A DNA stretch of 13,865 nucleotides from Polaromonas sp. (GCA_023259235.1 JAHFQQ010000001.1:1-13865); one strand, 5' to 3'; counted from the first letter of the stretch, positions 1-6,312 are shown. Program-made: numbers and translations. Notes: generated by a model not told the origin, from the letters alone.

Positions 1-116
1 TTGGCCGCCAGCACGGTGGCAATGGCCGCCGTCAGCGTGGTCTTGCCGTGGTCCACGTGGCCAATGGTGCCGACGTTGACGTGCGGCTTGGTGCGTGCAT
101 ATTTCTCTTTTGCCAT
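1..116 (-). CDS. tuf: Elongation factor Tu, N-terminal 38 residues (cut by window edge)
   Basis: EF-Tu is the GTPase that carries aminoacyl-tRNA to the ribosomal A site in the cytoplasm. Only the first 38 codons are here; the gene runs off the left edge. The protein starts MAKEKYARTKPHVNVGTIGH, and the P-loop (G1) motif GHVDHGKT is seen at residues 19-26, which is diagnostic. A GGAG Shine-Dalgarno sequence lies about 8 bases upstream of the ATG on the minus strand. The gene follows three tRNA genes on the same strand, the order found in the E. coli thrU-tyrU-glyT-thrT-tufB operon, so this is probably the tufB-type copy, co-transcribed with the tRNAs. Identification is essentially certain; which tuf copy it is remains an inference. 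Confidence 0.97.
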   Translation of the reverse strand, partial: MAKEKYARTKPHVNVGTIGHVDHGKTTLTAAIATVLAA

Positions 117-197
117 TTCTCAACTCCGAAAAGTTACAAACCCGGTTAACAATTACGGCCGGCAACAGCGCCTTTTGTGCCGTACCAACTCAAAATA

Positions 198-272
198 TGG
201 TGCCCATTGCGGGAATCGGACCCGCGACCTCTCCCTTACCAAGGGAGTGCTCTGCCACTGAGCCAAATGGGC
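198..272 (-). tRNA. tRNA-Thr (anticodon GGT)
   Basis: On the minus strand the sequence folds into a complete cloverleaf: acceptor stem GCCCATT/AATGGGC, discriminator A, and an encoded CCA end at 198-200. The anticodon stem CTCCC/GGGAG encloses the loop TTGGTAA, giving anticodon GGT (plus-strand 238-240), which reads ACC/ACT threonine codons. The T-loop GTCCGAT is slightly off the usual TTCGAAT/TTCGATT. The gene lies 81 bases upstream of tuf. Confidence 0.96.
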
Positions 273-353
273 AAAATTCAACCTTACTCATCACCGCCAT
301 GCGCAAATCAAATCAGCAAGGCTCCATAAACAATGCGTCGTAACGCCACTTCA

Positions 354-427
354 TGGAGCGGGAGACGGGAATCGAACCCGCGTCATTAGCTTGGAAGGCT
401 AGGGTTCTACCATTGAACTACTCCCGC
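354..427 (-). tRNA. tRNA-Gly (anticodon TCC)
   Basis: The minus strand gives a cloverleaf with acceptor stem GCGGGAG/CTCCCGC, discriminator T and an encoded CCA (354-356). The anticodon loop CTTCCAA gives TCC (plus-strand 393-395), reading GGA/GGG glycine codons. The T-loop carries the canonical TTCGATT. It is the middle tRNA of the Tyr-Gly-Thr-tuf cluster, matching glyT in the E. coli tufB operon. Confidence 0.97.
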
Positions 428-575
428 GCAGCTCTGCTTATTCAACTCATGACATGACTTGCACCCGATAACCTTGCAACCCAAAACAAGATTGCGGCCA
501 ATCATTCAATTGCCTCAATCGTCTTCGTCCTGTGCCGTCCGGTCTTACCAAAAAATTCACAAAGTAACCAAAATC

Positions 576-661
576 TGGTGGATGGGGCTGGATTCGAACC
601 AGCGTAGGCGTAAGCCAACAGATTTACAGTCTGCCCCCTTTAGCCACTCGGGCACCCATCC
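576..661 (-). tRNA. tRNA-Tyr (anticodon GTA)
   Basis: This is a class II tRNA of 86 bases including the encoded CCA (576-578), with a long variable arm as expected for tyrosine. The acceptor stem is GGATGGG/CCCATCC. The anticodon loop CTGTAAA gives GTA (plus-strand 625-627), and the T-loop is TTCGAAT. It is the first tRNA of the cluster, 148 bases upstream of tRNA-Gly. Confidence 0.97.
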
Positions 662-836
662 CTCTCACCAAGGCAAGCGCAATTCATTACCAATGCACCT
701 GCCTGGAAGCCTGGCTTGCGCCCTGCTTGCGTTTATTGCCATTTCTGGCGCAAACACATGAATTCCTGCTCTTTCCCAGCGAACTGAGCATTATAGCCAC
801 ATTCTCTGGATGCAGAGATATCCAGCCAGCAAGGCG
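662..836. other. Intergenic region between the yecA-like gene and tRNA-Tyr
   Basis: No credible coding frame was found on either strand; the short open frames here have no recognisable protein character. Apart from the TATAAT at 790-795 and the 6-bp dyad at 803-818, I see nothing specific. It probably serves as promoter and leader for the tRNA-tuf operon. Confidence 0.5.
790..795 (-). promoter_or_regulatory. Candidate -10 box for the tRNA-tuf operon
   Basis: The minus strand carries a perfect TATAAT here, about 130 bases before tRNA-Tyr. No good -35 (TTGACA-like) hexamer is found at 16-18 bases. Where it should be lies a small perfect dyad, TCTCTG/CAGAGA (803-818). The position suits a promoter for the stable-RNA/tuf transcript, but this is inferred from one hexamer only. 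Confidence 0.4.
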
Positions 837-859
837 CCCAGGCCTTATCCAGGCCTGGG
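837..859. terminator. Perfect 9-bp inverted repeat after the yecA-like gene
   Basis: CCCAGGCCT (837-845) and AGGCCTGGG (851-859) are exact inverted repeats with a 5-base loop. They lie at the 3' end of the minus-strand yecA-like frame, whose ancestral TAA stop (845-847) falls in the hairpin. No T-tract follows on the minus strand, so this is not a canonical Rho-independent terminator. It may be a transcript-end hairpin. Confidence 0.4.
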
Positions 860-916
860 AAAATCGCCTGCGCCGTGGCACTTCTTGTACTTCTTGCCAC
901 TGCCGCATGGGCACTA
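845..916 (-). other. Detached SEC-C zinc-binding tail of the yecA-like gene
   Basis: Reading on in the same frame past the TAG at 914-916 gives CPCGSGKKYKKCH followed by GAGDFPRPG and a TAA stop at 845-847. CPCGSGKKYKKCH is a textbook SEC-C motif (CxCxSx6CH), the usual C-terminal end of YecA/UPF0149 proteins and of SecA. The residues just before the stop (PGRNA) are the usual lead-in to this motif. The tail is therefore an intact but probably untranslated extension of the upstream gene, unless the TAG is read through or is a sequencing error. Confidence 0.85.
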
Positions 917-1666
917 GGCATTGCGTCCGGGAGCCGCTGCCTTGAGCACCGACTCGACTCGCGGCCCCAGCGCCCGCCAGATTTCACGCAGGTCATAGAC
1001 CGCCCAGATCGCCTCGCCAAAAGCGTTGAGTCGGGCAACGCTGGCGCTGGGGGCGCCGTCCTCGCCGAGGGGCGATACTTCGGGCGCAGCGGTATCGTCC
1101 TCGGTCAGGGCCACCACGGCCTGCAGCGCTCTGTCCAGCGATCTGGCGGCGTCCTTGTCGCGCGGCATGGCCCACTCCGCGGGCCAGTTCTCAACGGCAT
1201 ACATGAAGCCCAGTGCCCATACCTGAGCGAACGCAGGCAGTTCCTCGCGCCTGAAAGCGGCTTGCTCTTCAGCGGGCATTTCGGCCACGGCAGCGCGAAT
1301 GTCCATGACCTCGGGGCAGTAGCAGCGCGCGTCCTCGAGCGAGTTCACTTCAGCGTCGAGCGCCGTAACGACCTCGTTCCAGCGCTGGTTCCAGAGCGCG
1401 AGAAAGCGCTCACGCTGCACTTGACTGGCGAATGATCCGCCTTCAGGATCAGGCGCATCACCGTCGGCGGGCGTCCCCAGCAGGACCGGCAAGTATTCAG
1501 CAGCATCGATGCGGCGACGCGAGCAGATCACGGCGGCCATGAAACCCTCGCAAAACTCCCACTGCGGCGTTTCATCGCAGCGGGTGCGCAGGTCGTCAAG
1601 AATGCCCTCCAGTTCGTCGAAAACCACGGTTTCCAGCGGTGAAGGAGTATGGGAGGAAGAAGTCAT
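914..1666 (-). CDS. YecA/UPF0149 family protein, truncated before its SEC-C motif
   Basis: The 250-residue product is an acidic helical protein of the YecA/YgfB (UPF0149) family. Family features are WEFCEGFMAAVICSRR near residues 36-51, a LALWNQRWNEV segment at about 90-100, and AFAQVWALGFMYAVENWPAEW at about 165-185. The molecular role of the family is not well defined. Members with a C-terminal SEC-C motif bind zinc, and some have been linked to the Sec machinery or ribosomes. Here the frame stops at a TAG directly after PGRNA, one codon before CPCGSGKKYKKCH, so the encoded protein would lack its metal-binding tail. Without the TAG the protein would have 273 residues, ending at the TAA at 845-847. 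No clear Shine-Dalgarno sequence precedes the ATG at 1666. Its neighbours are a PIN protein upstream and tRNA-Tyr downstream. Confidence 0.85.
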   Translation of the reverse strand: MTSSSHTPSPLETVVFDELEGILDDLRTRCDETPQWEFCEGFMAAVICSRRRIDAAEYLPVLLGTPADGDAPDPEGGSFASQVQRERFLALWNQRWNEVVTALDAEVNSLEDARCYCPEVMDIRAAVAEMPAEEQAAFRREELPAFAQVWALGFMYAVENWPAEWAMPRDKDAARSLDRALQAVVALTEDDTAAPEVSPLGEDGAPSASVARLNAFGEAIWAVYDLREIWRALGPRVESVLKAAAPGRNA

Positions 1667-1722
1667 GATGATGGACAGCGCCGCCGCGTCAAGCGGGATT
1701 TTTGGGGCACAGCAATGTTTTT

Positions 1723-1739
1723 GCTATTAATTATATAGC
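1723..1739. repeat. 17-bp palindromic repeat, copy A
   Basis: The 17 bases GCTATTAATTATATAGC form a GCTAT/ATAGC dyad with an AT-rich centre. Related 17-mers occur at 7226-7242 (14 of 17 matches in the same orientation) and 4977-4993. This copy overlaps the 3' end of the PIN gene and supplies its last codons and TAA stop. I associate such GCTAT...ATAGC elements with Comamonadaceae genomes from general knowledge, not from a search. Confidence 0.5.
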
Positions 1740-2183
1740 TACCTGTACCCGTGACCCAAGGGCCAGAAGCCGTTTTTTCATTGAAATTATGGCTTGATCC
1801 TTGCTGAGCAGCAAGGCGCGCCATGCTACCGCCAAATCGATGAATTTCTGGTCATCCGGGTCACTGCAGGCTGCATTGGCTCTGGTGGCAACCTCTGTCA
1901 GGCGGCTATGCCGATCATAGGCGGCCAGCACAACCGGCGCATCAATCTGAAACAACGCCAGGCGCACGATAATCTTCTGATAAGTCAGCACTCGCGCCAG
2001 TTCGTCGCGCATGGCTTGCGTTGCCAGCCAGTCAAGTTCGCCTGCCTGTAGCGCTTGTTTGAGCGGGTGCGCCGCCACGTCGTTGAAGACAAACACATCG
2101 AGGACGATGTTTGTGTCAAGAACGACCGGGCGTCCGCGCCCTGTGGATGCCAACGCGAAGGTGGGAGGGGAGAAGTCACCCAT
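1731..2183 (-). CDS. PIN-domain protein (putative ribonuclease/toxin-type fold)
   Basis: The product has 150 residues. PIN domains are Mg2+-dependent RNases with a cluster of acidic residues. The family pattern is clear: VVLDTNIVLDVF with D23 on the first strand, MRDELARVLTY with E61, CSDPDDQKFIDLAV with D108/D110/D111, and ALLLSKDQAII with D129. It resembles the group annotated as toxin-antitoxin system toxin component, PIN family. The frame is open to 2261, but the ATG at 2183 is preferred: it has a GAAGGG ribosome-binding site and overlaps the stop of the upstream rlmL-like gene by 8 bases (ATGGGTGA), suggesting translational coupling. No antitoxin gene adjoins it, so a free-standing toxin role is doubtful and RNA processing is as likely. 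The last codons and stop lie in a 17-bp palindromic repeat. Confidence 0.85.
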   Translation of the reverse strand: MGDFSPPTFALASTGRGRPVVLDTNIVLDVFVFNDVAAHPLKQALQAGELDWLATQAMRDELARVLTYQKIIVRLALFQIDAPVVLAAYDRHSRLTEVATRANAACSDPDDQKFIDLAVAWRALLLSKDQAIISMKKRLLALGSRVQVAI

Positions 2184-3528
2184 TTTTCCCTTCAGGCTGA
2201 TCGACCGGCTTGCCCCGCGCCGAGCCGGCCACCATGTCGAAGCGGAATAGCCGGCATTCAATCGGGCCGTTCCACATCGGAACGCGGCGCGACTCCTTCA
2301 GGCGCATCTTGCCGGGCAGCTTCAGGTCAGGGGTCAGGATGTAGGCCGTCCAGCCAGCGTAGTTTTTCTTCCAGTGCGCCGCCAGCCGCGCAAAGAAGTC
2401 AGACGCCGCTTCGCCGCTGTCGGTCTGCGCCTGCTCGCGCCCGGGGTTGGCGGAACGGTCGCGCGGAGTGTCTGGCAATGCTTCCTGACGGCGCAGCGGC
2501 TGACCAAATTCGTCCACGCCCTGGCGCCGCTCATCCCTTTGATTACGGCTCTGAACACCTGAAATACCGGCTACCCCCGCCACATCAATCCGCTCGCCAT
2601 AGGGTGGGTTGACCAGCATGATACCTGTGGGGGCGGGCGGCATGCGCTGCAAGGCATCGCCACCGCGCAACTGCACGGCGTTGGCCACGCCGGCGCGCTC
2701 GGCATTGCGCTCGGCAAAGTCGACCATGCGAAACGAGACATCACTACCAAACACCAGAGCCGTCGGCTCGGTGATGGCGGCTTCGGCCTGGTCCTGCAGC
2801 CCTTCCCAGACATGGGCCTGGAAAGGCAGGTATTTCTGGAAAGCAAAGCGACGCTTGATGCCCGGCGCGATGTTGCAGGCGATTTGCGCCGCCTCGATCA
2901 CGATGGTGCCCGAACCGCAGCAGGGATCGTACAGCGGCACGCCTTGTTTGCAGTGCTGATCCCAGCCGCTGGCGGCAATCATGGCGGCGGCCAGGGTCTC
3001 CTTCAGCGGGGCATCGCCCTTGTCTTCGCGCCAGCCGCGCTTGAACAGCGGCTCGCCCGAGGTGTCGATGTAAAGGGTGACGGTGTCGGTGGTCAGGTGG
3101 GCGTACACGCGCACGTCAGGCCAGTGGGTATCGACATCGGGGCGGACGTCGTACCTGGCGCGAAAGCGATCAGCAATCGCGTCCTTGATCTTGAGCGCCG
3201 CAAAATTCAGGCTTGTCAGCGGGCTGTGCTGCGCAGTGATCTCGACCTTGAAGGTCTGCCTGGGCGTGAACCAGATTTCCCAAGCCACGTTGCCCGCCGC
3301 GTTGTAGAGGTCCTGCTCACTGCGGTACTGACAATGCTGCAGCTCGATCAGTACGCGCTGGGCCAGCCGGCTGTGCAGGTTCAGTTGCAAGGCGTCGCGC
3401 CACGAGCCCTGCAGCTGCACTCCGGCGCGCCAGGCCTTGCCCTGGGTGCCGGTGATGCGCTGAACCTCGTTGGCCAACAGCGCCTCCACACCAGCGGCGC
3501 AAGGTAAAAATAGTTGAAGTTGGTTCAT
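2176..3528 (-). CDS. rlmL: THUMP-domain class I SAM-dependent RNA methyltransferase (RlmL-like)
   Basis: The 450-residue product is expected to methylate guanosine N2 in 23S rRNA (RlmL makes m2G2445 in E. coli). A THUMP RNA-binding region spans about residues 45-157. The Rossmann methyltransferase domain follows, with the SAM-binding motif DPCCGSG at 201-207 and the catalytic NPPY at 307-310. It matches only the N-terminal (RlmL) half of the E. coli RlmL-RlmK fusion. About 60 polar, Arg/Gln-rich residues (roughly 314-376) sit between NPPYGERI and the next conserved helix (DFFARLAAHWKK), where relatives have a shorter loop. The frame is open to 3828, but the ATG at 3528 is chosen because the protein then begins MNQLQLFLPCAAGVEALL, as family members do. 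The upstream extension only translates a repeat element. The stop overlaps the PIN gene start. The exact target base is inferred. Confidence 0.88.
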   Translation of the reverse strand: MNQLQLFLPCAAGVEALLANEVQRITGTQGKAWRAGVQLQGSWRDALQLNLHSRLAQRVLIELQHCQYRSEQDLYNAAGNVAWEIWFTPRQTFKVEITAQHSPLTSLNFAALKIKDAIADRFRARYDVRPDVDTHWPDVRVYAHLTTDTVTLYIDTSGEPLFKRGWREDKGDAPLKETLAAAMIAASGWDQHCKQGVPLYDPCCGSGTIVIEAAQIACNIAPGIKRRFAFQKYLPFQAHVWEGLQDQAEAAITEPTALVFGSDVSFRMVDFAERNAERAGVANAVQLRGGDALQRMPPAPTGIMLVNPPYGERIDVAGVAGISGVQSRNQRDERRQGVDEFGQPLRRQEALPDTPRDRSANPGREQAQTDSGEAASDFFARLAAHWKKNYAGWTAYILTPDLKLPGKMRLKESRRVPMWNGPIECRLFRFDMVAGSARGKPVDQPEGKNG

Positions 3529-3555
3529 AAGCAGGCAATGCGTGGAGGAACAGCC

Positions 3556-3657
3556 TTCACCGCAGAGGAAAGGGGGGCGCGGAGGGATACCGTCAAAGGA
3601 TTTATAACAAATATTTTCTCCTGCGTACCTCCGCGTCCTTCCCTCCTCAGCGGTGAA
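3556..3657. repeat. 102-bp element with imperfect 32-bp inverted ends
   Basis: The arms 3556-3587 and 3626-3657 are inverted repeats matching at 25 of 32 positions, both starting TTCACCGC at the outer edge, around a 38-base AT-richer centre. The outer motif (CACCGCAGAGGA, with CGCGGAGG inside) resembles the family of CCGCAGAGG-type intergenic repeats found in many bacterial genomes, which give false FTAEE-type peptides when translated. It fills most of the gap between rpoN and the rlmL-like gene. It could fold as a long hairpin in the transcript or be a degenerate miniature mobile element. No target-site duplication could be identified. Confidence 0.6.
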
Positions 3658-3676
3658 TGTCTTCGATCTCCCGTTT

Positions 3677-5224
3677 TCAAAGCGATTTACGCAAGCTGGT
3701 CGGCGCAATGCGCAGGGCCTCGCGGTATTTGGCCACTGTGCGGCGGGCGCATTCAATGCCCTGCTCCTTGAGCATTTCGGAGATCTGGTGGTCACTGAGC
3801 GGCTTCTTCGGGCTCTCAGACGAGACAAACTGCTTGATCAGCGCGCGTACTGCCGTGCTGGAGGCATTCCCGCCGGTTTCCGTGCCCAGCGCCGAACCGA
3901 AAAAATACTTCAGCTCGAAGGTGCCGAACGGCGTGCTCATGTACTTGGCCGTGGTGACCCGCGAGATGGTCGATTCGTGCAGGCCCAGTTCATCGGCAAT
4001 TTCGCGCAGCACCAATGGGCGCATGGCCAGCTCGCCGTGGGTGAAAAAATTCTTCTGTCGCTCCACGATGGCGCTGCTGACGCGCAGGATGGTGTCAAAG
4101 CGCTGCTGGATGTTCTTGATGAACCAGCGCGCTTCCTGCAGGCGCTGCTGCAACGCCTGGCCGGTTTGACCAGCGCCCTTGCCGCTGTGCTGCTTCAGCG
4201 CGTTGGCATACAGGTCATGGATGCGCAGACGCGGCATGACGTCACTATTGAGCGACACCTTGAACCCACGGCCTGACTTGACGACGATGACGTCGGGCAC
4301 GATAAGGTTGCGCTCGACATTCACAAAGCGGCGGCCCGGCTTTGGGTCAAGGCGGCCAATTGCGGCGATGGCACCCTTGATGACCGTTTCCGAAAATCCG
4401 CACAGCTGCGCCAGCCGCCTGACATCGCGTCGGGCCAGCAACTCCATGGGCTGCTGGCACATGGCCACGGCGGCGCGGGTTTCTTCGCAATCCTTGCAGC
4501 CAAGCAACTGCAGGCTCAGGCACTCGGCCAGATTGCGCGCGCCAATGCCGGCAGGCTCCATGTGCTGCAGCAGCTTGAGGGCAATGGAAAAGTGCTGTTC
4601 CAGCTCTTCGGCTTGCTCAAGGTCGTCACTGGCAAGACCAGCAGCCAGCGAAGCCAGGCTGTCTTCCAGGTACCCGTCGTCATTGAGCGACTCGATCAGG
4701 AAATGCAGCGCTGCGCGATCGACATCTGACAAGCGCAGGCAAAGCGCCTGCCGGTGCAGATGGTCCTGTAGCGACTCGTGGTTGCCCGCCATGTCGGACG
4801 CTTCGGTATCGCTGTCGCCCAGGTTGTTTTTGCGCGCCGGCGCGTCGCCACCCCACTCGCTGTCGTCGGGTCCGGACTCAACCGTGCCATCGCCGTCCCA
4901 GCTTTCTTCGAGCTTCGGTTCAGGGCTGATATCAGCGTCATTTTGATCTCTTGCCCCCGATTCATTTGAATTGATTGCTATTGAATCTGTAGCGTTCTCA
5001 ACATCCCGATTGTCTTGACTGACTGGCGTGTTGGCATGCTCCAGACCGAACTCCTCGCGCGCCGCGGCATCTTCGGACAGTTCCAGAAACGGGTTTTCAT
5101 CAAGCATCTGCCCGACTTCCTGACTCAGTTCCAGGGTGGACAACTGCAACAGGCGGATTGACTGCTGCAACTGTGGCGTGAGCGCCAGATGCTGCGAGAT
5201 GCGAAGGGAAAGGCCCTGTTTCAT
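3677..5224 (-). CDS. rpoN: RNA polymerase sigma-54 factor (RpoN)
   Basis: Sigma-54 directs RNA polymerase to -24/-12 promoters and needs AAA+ enhancer-binding activators. The 515-residue product has all regions. Region I is at 1-48 (SLRISQHLALTPQLQQSIRL). An acidic, poorly conserved Region II linker spans about 50-155. The core-binding region spans about 155-345. A helix-turn-helix lies at about 405-428 (LREIADELGLHESTISRV), and the RpoN box ARRTVAKYRE is at 493-502. It is longer than the E. coli protein (477), mostly in the acidic linker, where codons 78-83 (ATDSIA) are encoded by a 17-bp palindrome related to the dispersed repeat. The ATG at 5224 gives the family-typical MKQGLSLRISQ. Its leader, including the G-run that probably acts as Shine-Dalgarno sequence, is a repeat copy. 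It lies downstream of lptA-lptB, as in many proteobacteria, but hpf does not follow. Confidence 0.97.
   Translation of the reverse strand: MKQGLSLRISQHLALTPQLQQSIRLLQLSTLELSQEVGQMLDENPFLELSEDAAAREEFGLEHANTPVSQDNRDVENATDSIAINSNESGARDQNDADISPEPKLEESWDGDGTVESGPDDSEWGGDAPARKNNLGDSDTEASDMAGNHESLQDHLHRQALCLRLSDVDRAALHFLIESLNDDGYLEDSLASLAAGLASDDLEQAEELEQHFSIALKLLQHMEPAGIGARNLAECLSLQLLGCKDCEETRAAVAMCQQPMELLARRDVRRLAQLCGFSETVIKGAIAAIGRLDPKPGRRFVNVERNLIVPDVIVVKSGRGFKVSLNSDVMPRLRIHDLYANALKQHSGKGAGQTGQALQQRLQEARWFIKNIQQRFDTILRVSSAIVERQKNFFTHGELAMRPLVLREIADELGLHESTISRVTTAKYMSTPFGTFELKYFFGSALGTETGGNASSTAVRALIKQFVSSESPKKPLSDHQISEMLKEQGIECARRTVAKYREALRIAPTSLRKSL
4977..4993. repeat. 17-bp palindromic repeat-like sequence, copy C (inside rpoN)
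   Basis: GCTATTGAATCTGTAGC matches copy B (7226-7242) at 12 of 17 positions and keeps the GCTA/TAGC ends. It lies in frame within the acidic linker of rpoN and encodes ATDSIA on the minus strand. It is the weakest of the three copies and could be chance. Confidence 0.3.
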
Positions 5225-5226
5225 AA

Positions 5227-5293
5227 GGCCCCCACGCTCCCCACTGCGTGTGGTTCGCTGCCCCCCGGGGGGGCTGGCCTGGCTTGGGGCGGC
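5227..5293 (-). repeat. 67-bp GC-rich direct repeat, copy 1 (rpoN leader)
   Basis: This copy matches 5311-5377 at 65 of 67 positions, in direct orientation with an 84-base period. Each unit holds a self-complementary core, GCCCCCCGGGGGGGC (5260-5274 here), able to form a strong hairpin. Copy 1 ends only two bases from the ATG of rpoN, so its GTGGGGGCC end occupies the Shine-Dalgarno position. Similar GC-rich hairpin repeats are, to my knowledge, common between genes in Comamonadaceae. Confidence 0.85.
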
Positions 5294-5310
5294 CCGGCGC
5301 TGGCGGCCTT

Positions 5311-5377
5311 GGCCCCCACGCTTCCCACTGCGTGTGGTTCGCTGCCCCCCGGGGGGGCTGGCCTGGCTTGGTGCGGC
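5311..5377 (-). repeat. 67-bp GC-rich direct repeat, copy 2
   Basis: This is the second unit, differing from copy 1 by two substitutions (CTCCCCAC against CTTCCCAC, and GGGG against GGTG). It is separated from copy 1 by a 17-base spacer rich in GGC. The near-identity points to recent duplication or concerted evolution. Open frames across both units give repetitive Pro/Gly-rich peptides and are not genes. Confidence 0.85.
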
Positions 5378-5513
5378 TTGGTATGGTGACCGGCAGGTAC
5401 CACTGATTCCCCTGCCAGCAGGTGCCGCGGGACCGGCTTCACCGGCCCGCAGACGCCGCCCCCCGCAGGGGGGAGGCAGCTACACGAAGTGGGCAAGCGG
5501 CGGGAGGGAGCCA
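5378..5513. other. GC-rich hairpin array between lptB and rpoN
   Basis: There is no gene here. Several perfect dyads lie in tandem: GGCAGG/CCTGCC (5392-5397 and 5411-5416), CCTGC/GCAGG (5411-5422), CCGG...CCGG (5433-5445), and CCCCCC-GCA-GGGGGG (5459-5473) extended by GCC/GGC. Together with the two 67-bp repeats they make 289 bases of stem-loop-forming sequence after the lptB stop. None is followed by a T-tract on the minus strand, so intrinsic termination is not shown. They may stabilise the lptB mRNA end or dampen read-through into rpoN. Confidence 0.5.
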
Positions 5514-6296
5514 TCACATCTTGAAGTGTTCACCGAGATAGACGCGGCGCACATCAACGTTATTGACGATCTCCGACGGCGCGCCCGCCGCCAGCACATG
5601 CCCGTCGTTGATGATGTAGGCATGATCACAAATACCCAGCGTTTCACGCACATTGTGGTCGGTGATCAGCACGCCAATGCCGCGCGATTTGAGGAAACCG
5701 ATGATGCGCTGAATCTCGATCACGGCAATCGGATCAATCCCGGCAAACGGCTCGTCGAGCAAAATGAAACGCGGCTGGGTCGCCAGTGCCCGCGCAATCT
5801 CGACGCGGCGGCGCTCGCCACCCGACAGCGCTGGGGCCGGCGAGTCGCGCAGATGGTCAACCCGTAAATCCCGCAGCAGGGCATCGAGCCGCGCTTCGAT
5901 CTCGGCATGACCCAGCGGCTTGCCTGCGCCGTCCCGCTGCAACTCCAGCACGGCACGCACATTTTCTTCCACCGTCAGATTGCGGAAAATCGAGGCTTCC
6001 TGCGGCAGGTAACTCAGCCCGAGGCGGGCGCGCCGGTGAATCGGCATGTGCTCAACCGGCTGCCCGTCGATGGAAATTTCGCCCGCATCGGCCCGCACCA
6101 GGCCAACGATCATGTAAAACGATGTGGTCTTGCCCGCCCCGTTGGGGCCCAGCAGCCCGACCACCTCACCCTTTTGCACGGCCAGGGAGACGTTTTGAAC
6201 CACCTTGCGGCTGCCATATGATTTTTGCAGCCCCTGCACGACCAGTCGACTGGTCGCGGCGGTCTCGGCCACTGCTGTGTCAGGCACCTGATTCAT
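5514..6296 (-). CDS. lptB: LPS export ABC transporter ATP-binding protein LptB
   Basis: LptB is the cytoplasmic ATPase of the LptB2FGC complex, which extracts lipopolysaccharide from the inner membrane and drives it over the LptA bridge to LptDE. The 260-residue product has Walker A GPNGAGKTT (50-58), Q-loop Q99, ABC signature LSGGE (157-161), Walker B FILLDE (177-182) followed by PFAGIDP, and H-loop H214 in TDHN. The LPQEASIFRNLTVEENV stretch and the GEHF near the C-terminus are typical of LptB. The frame is open to 6488, but the ATG at 6296 lies just 16 bases after the lptA stop and gives the expected length. It is co-oriented with lptA in a likely operon. Downstream lies repeat sequence, then rpoN. 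Confidence 0.96.
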   Translation of the reverse strand: MNQVPDTAVAETAATSRLVVQGLQKSYGSRKVVQNVSLAVQKGEVVGLLGPNGAGKTTSFYMIVGLVRADAGEISIDGQPVEHMPIHRRARLGLSYLPQEASIFRNLTVEENVRAVLELQRDGAGKPLGHAEIEARLDALLRDLRVDHLRDSPAPALSGGERRRVEIARALATQPRFILLDEPFAGIDPIAVIEIQRIIGFLKSRGIGVLITDHNVRETLGICDHAYIINDGHVLAAGAPSEIVNNVDVRRVYLGEHFKM

Positions 6297-6312
6297 CTGT
6301 TGCCGGTTCTTT

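Noticed and set aside
875..1435. 186-residue plus-strand open frame opposite the yecA-like gene
   Set aside because: It lies antisense to a gene with clear family features, has no homology I recognise and low-complexity Arg/Gly content.
1731..2183. PIN gene as the toxin of a complete toxin-antitoxin pair
   Set aside because: The upstream neighbour is an RNA methyltransferase and the downstream neighbour a YecA-like protein; there is no small DNA-binding antitoxin frame within several hundred bases.
3529..3828. N-terminal extension of the rlmL-like protein to 550 residues
   Set aside because: The extra 100 codons translate the inverted-repeat element and the antisense of the rpoN 3' end. The family N-terminus begins at the ATG at 3528.
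5227..5377. Two spaced repeats as a CRISPR array
   Set aside because: Only two units, 67 bp long with a 17-base spacer and a GC-only hairpin, and no cas genes. They fit an intergenic repeat family.
5221..5517. 98-residue minus-strand open frame with a repeated PPGGSEPHAVGSVGA pattern
   Set aside because: It is simply the translation of the two 67-bp GC-rich repeats and hairpins; no start signal, no known family.
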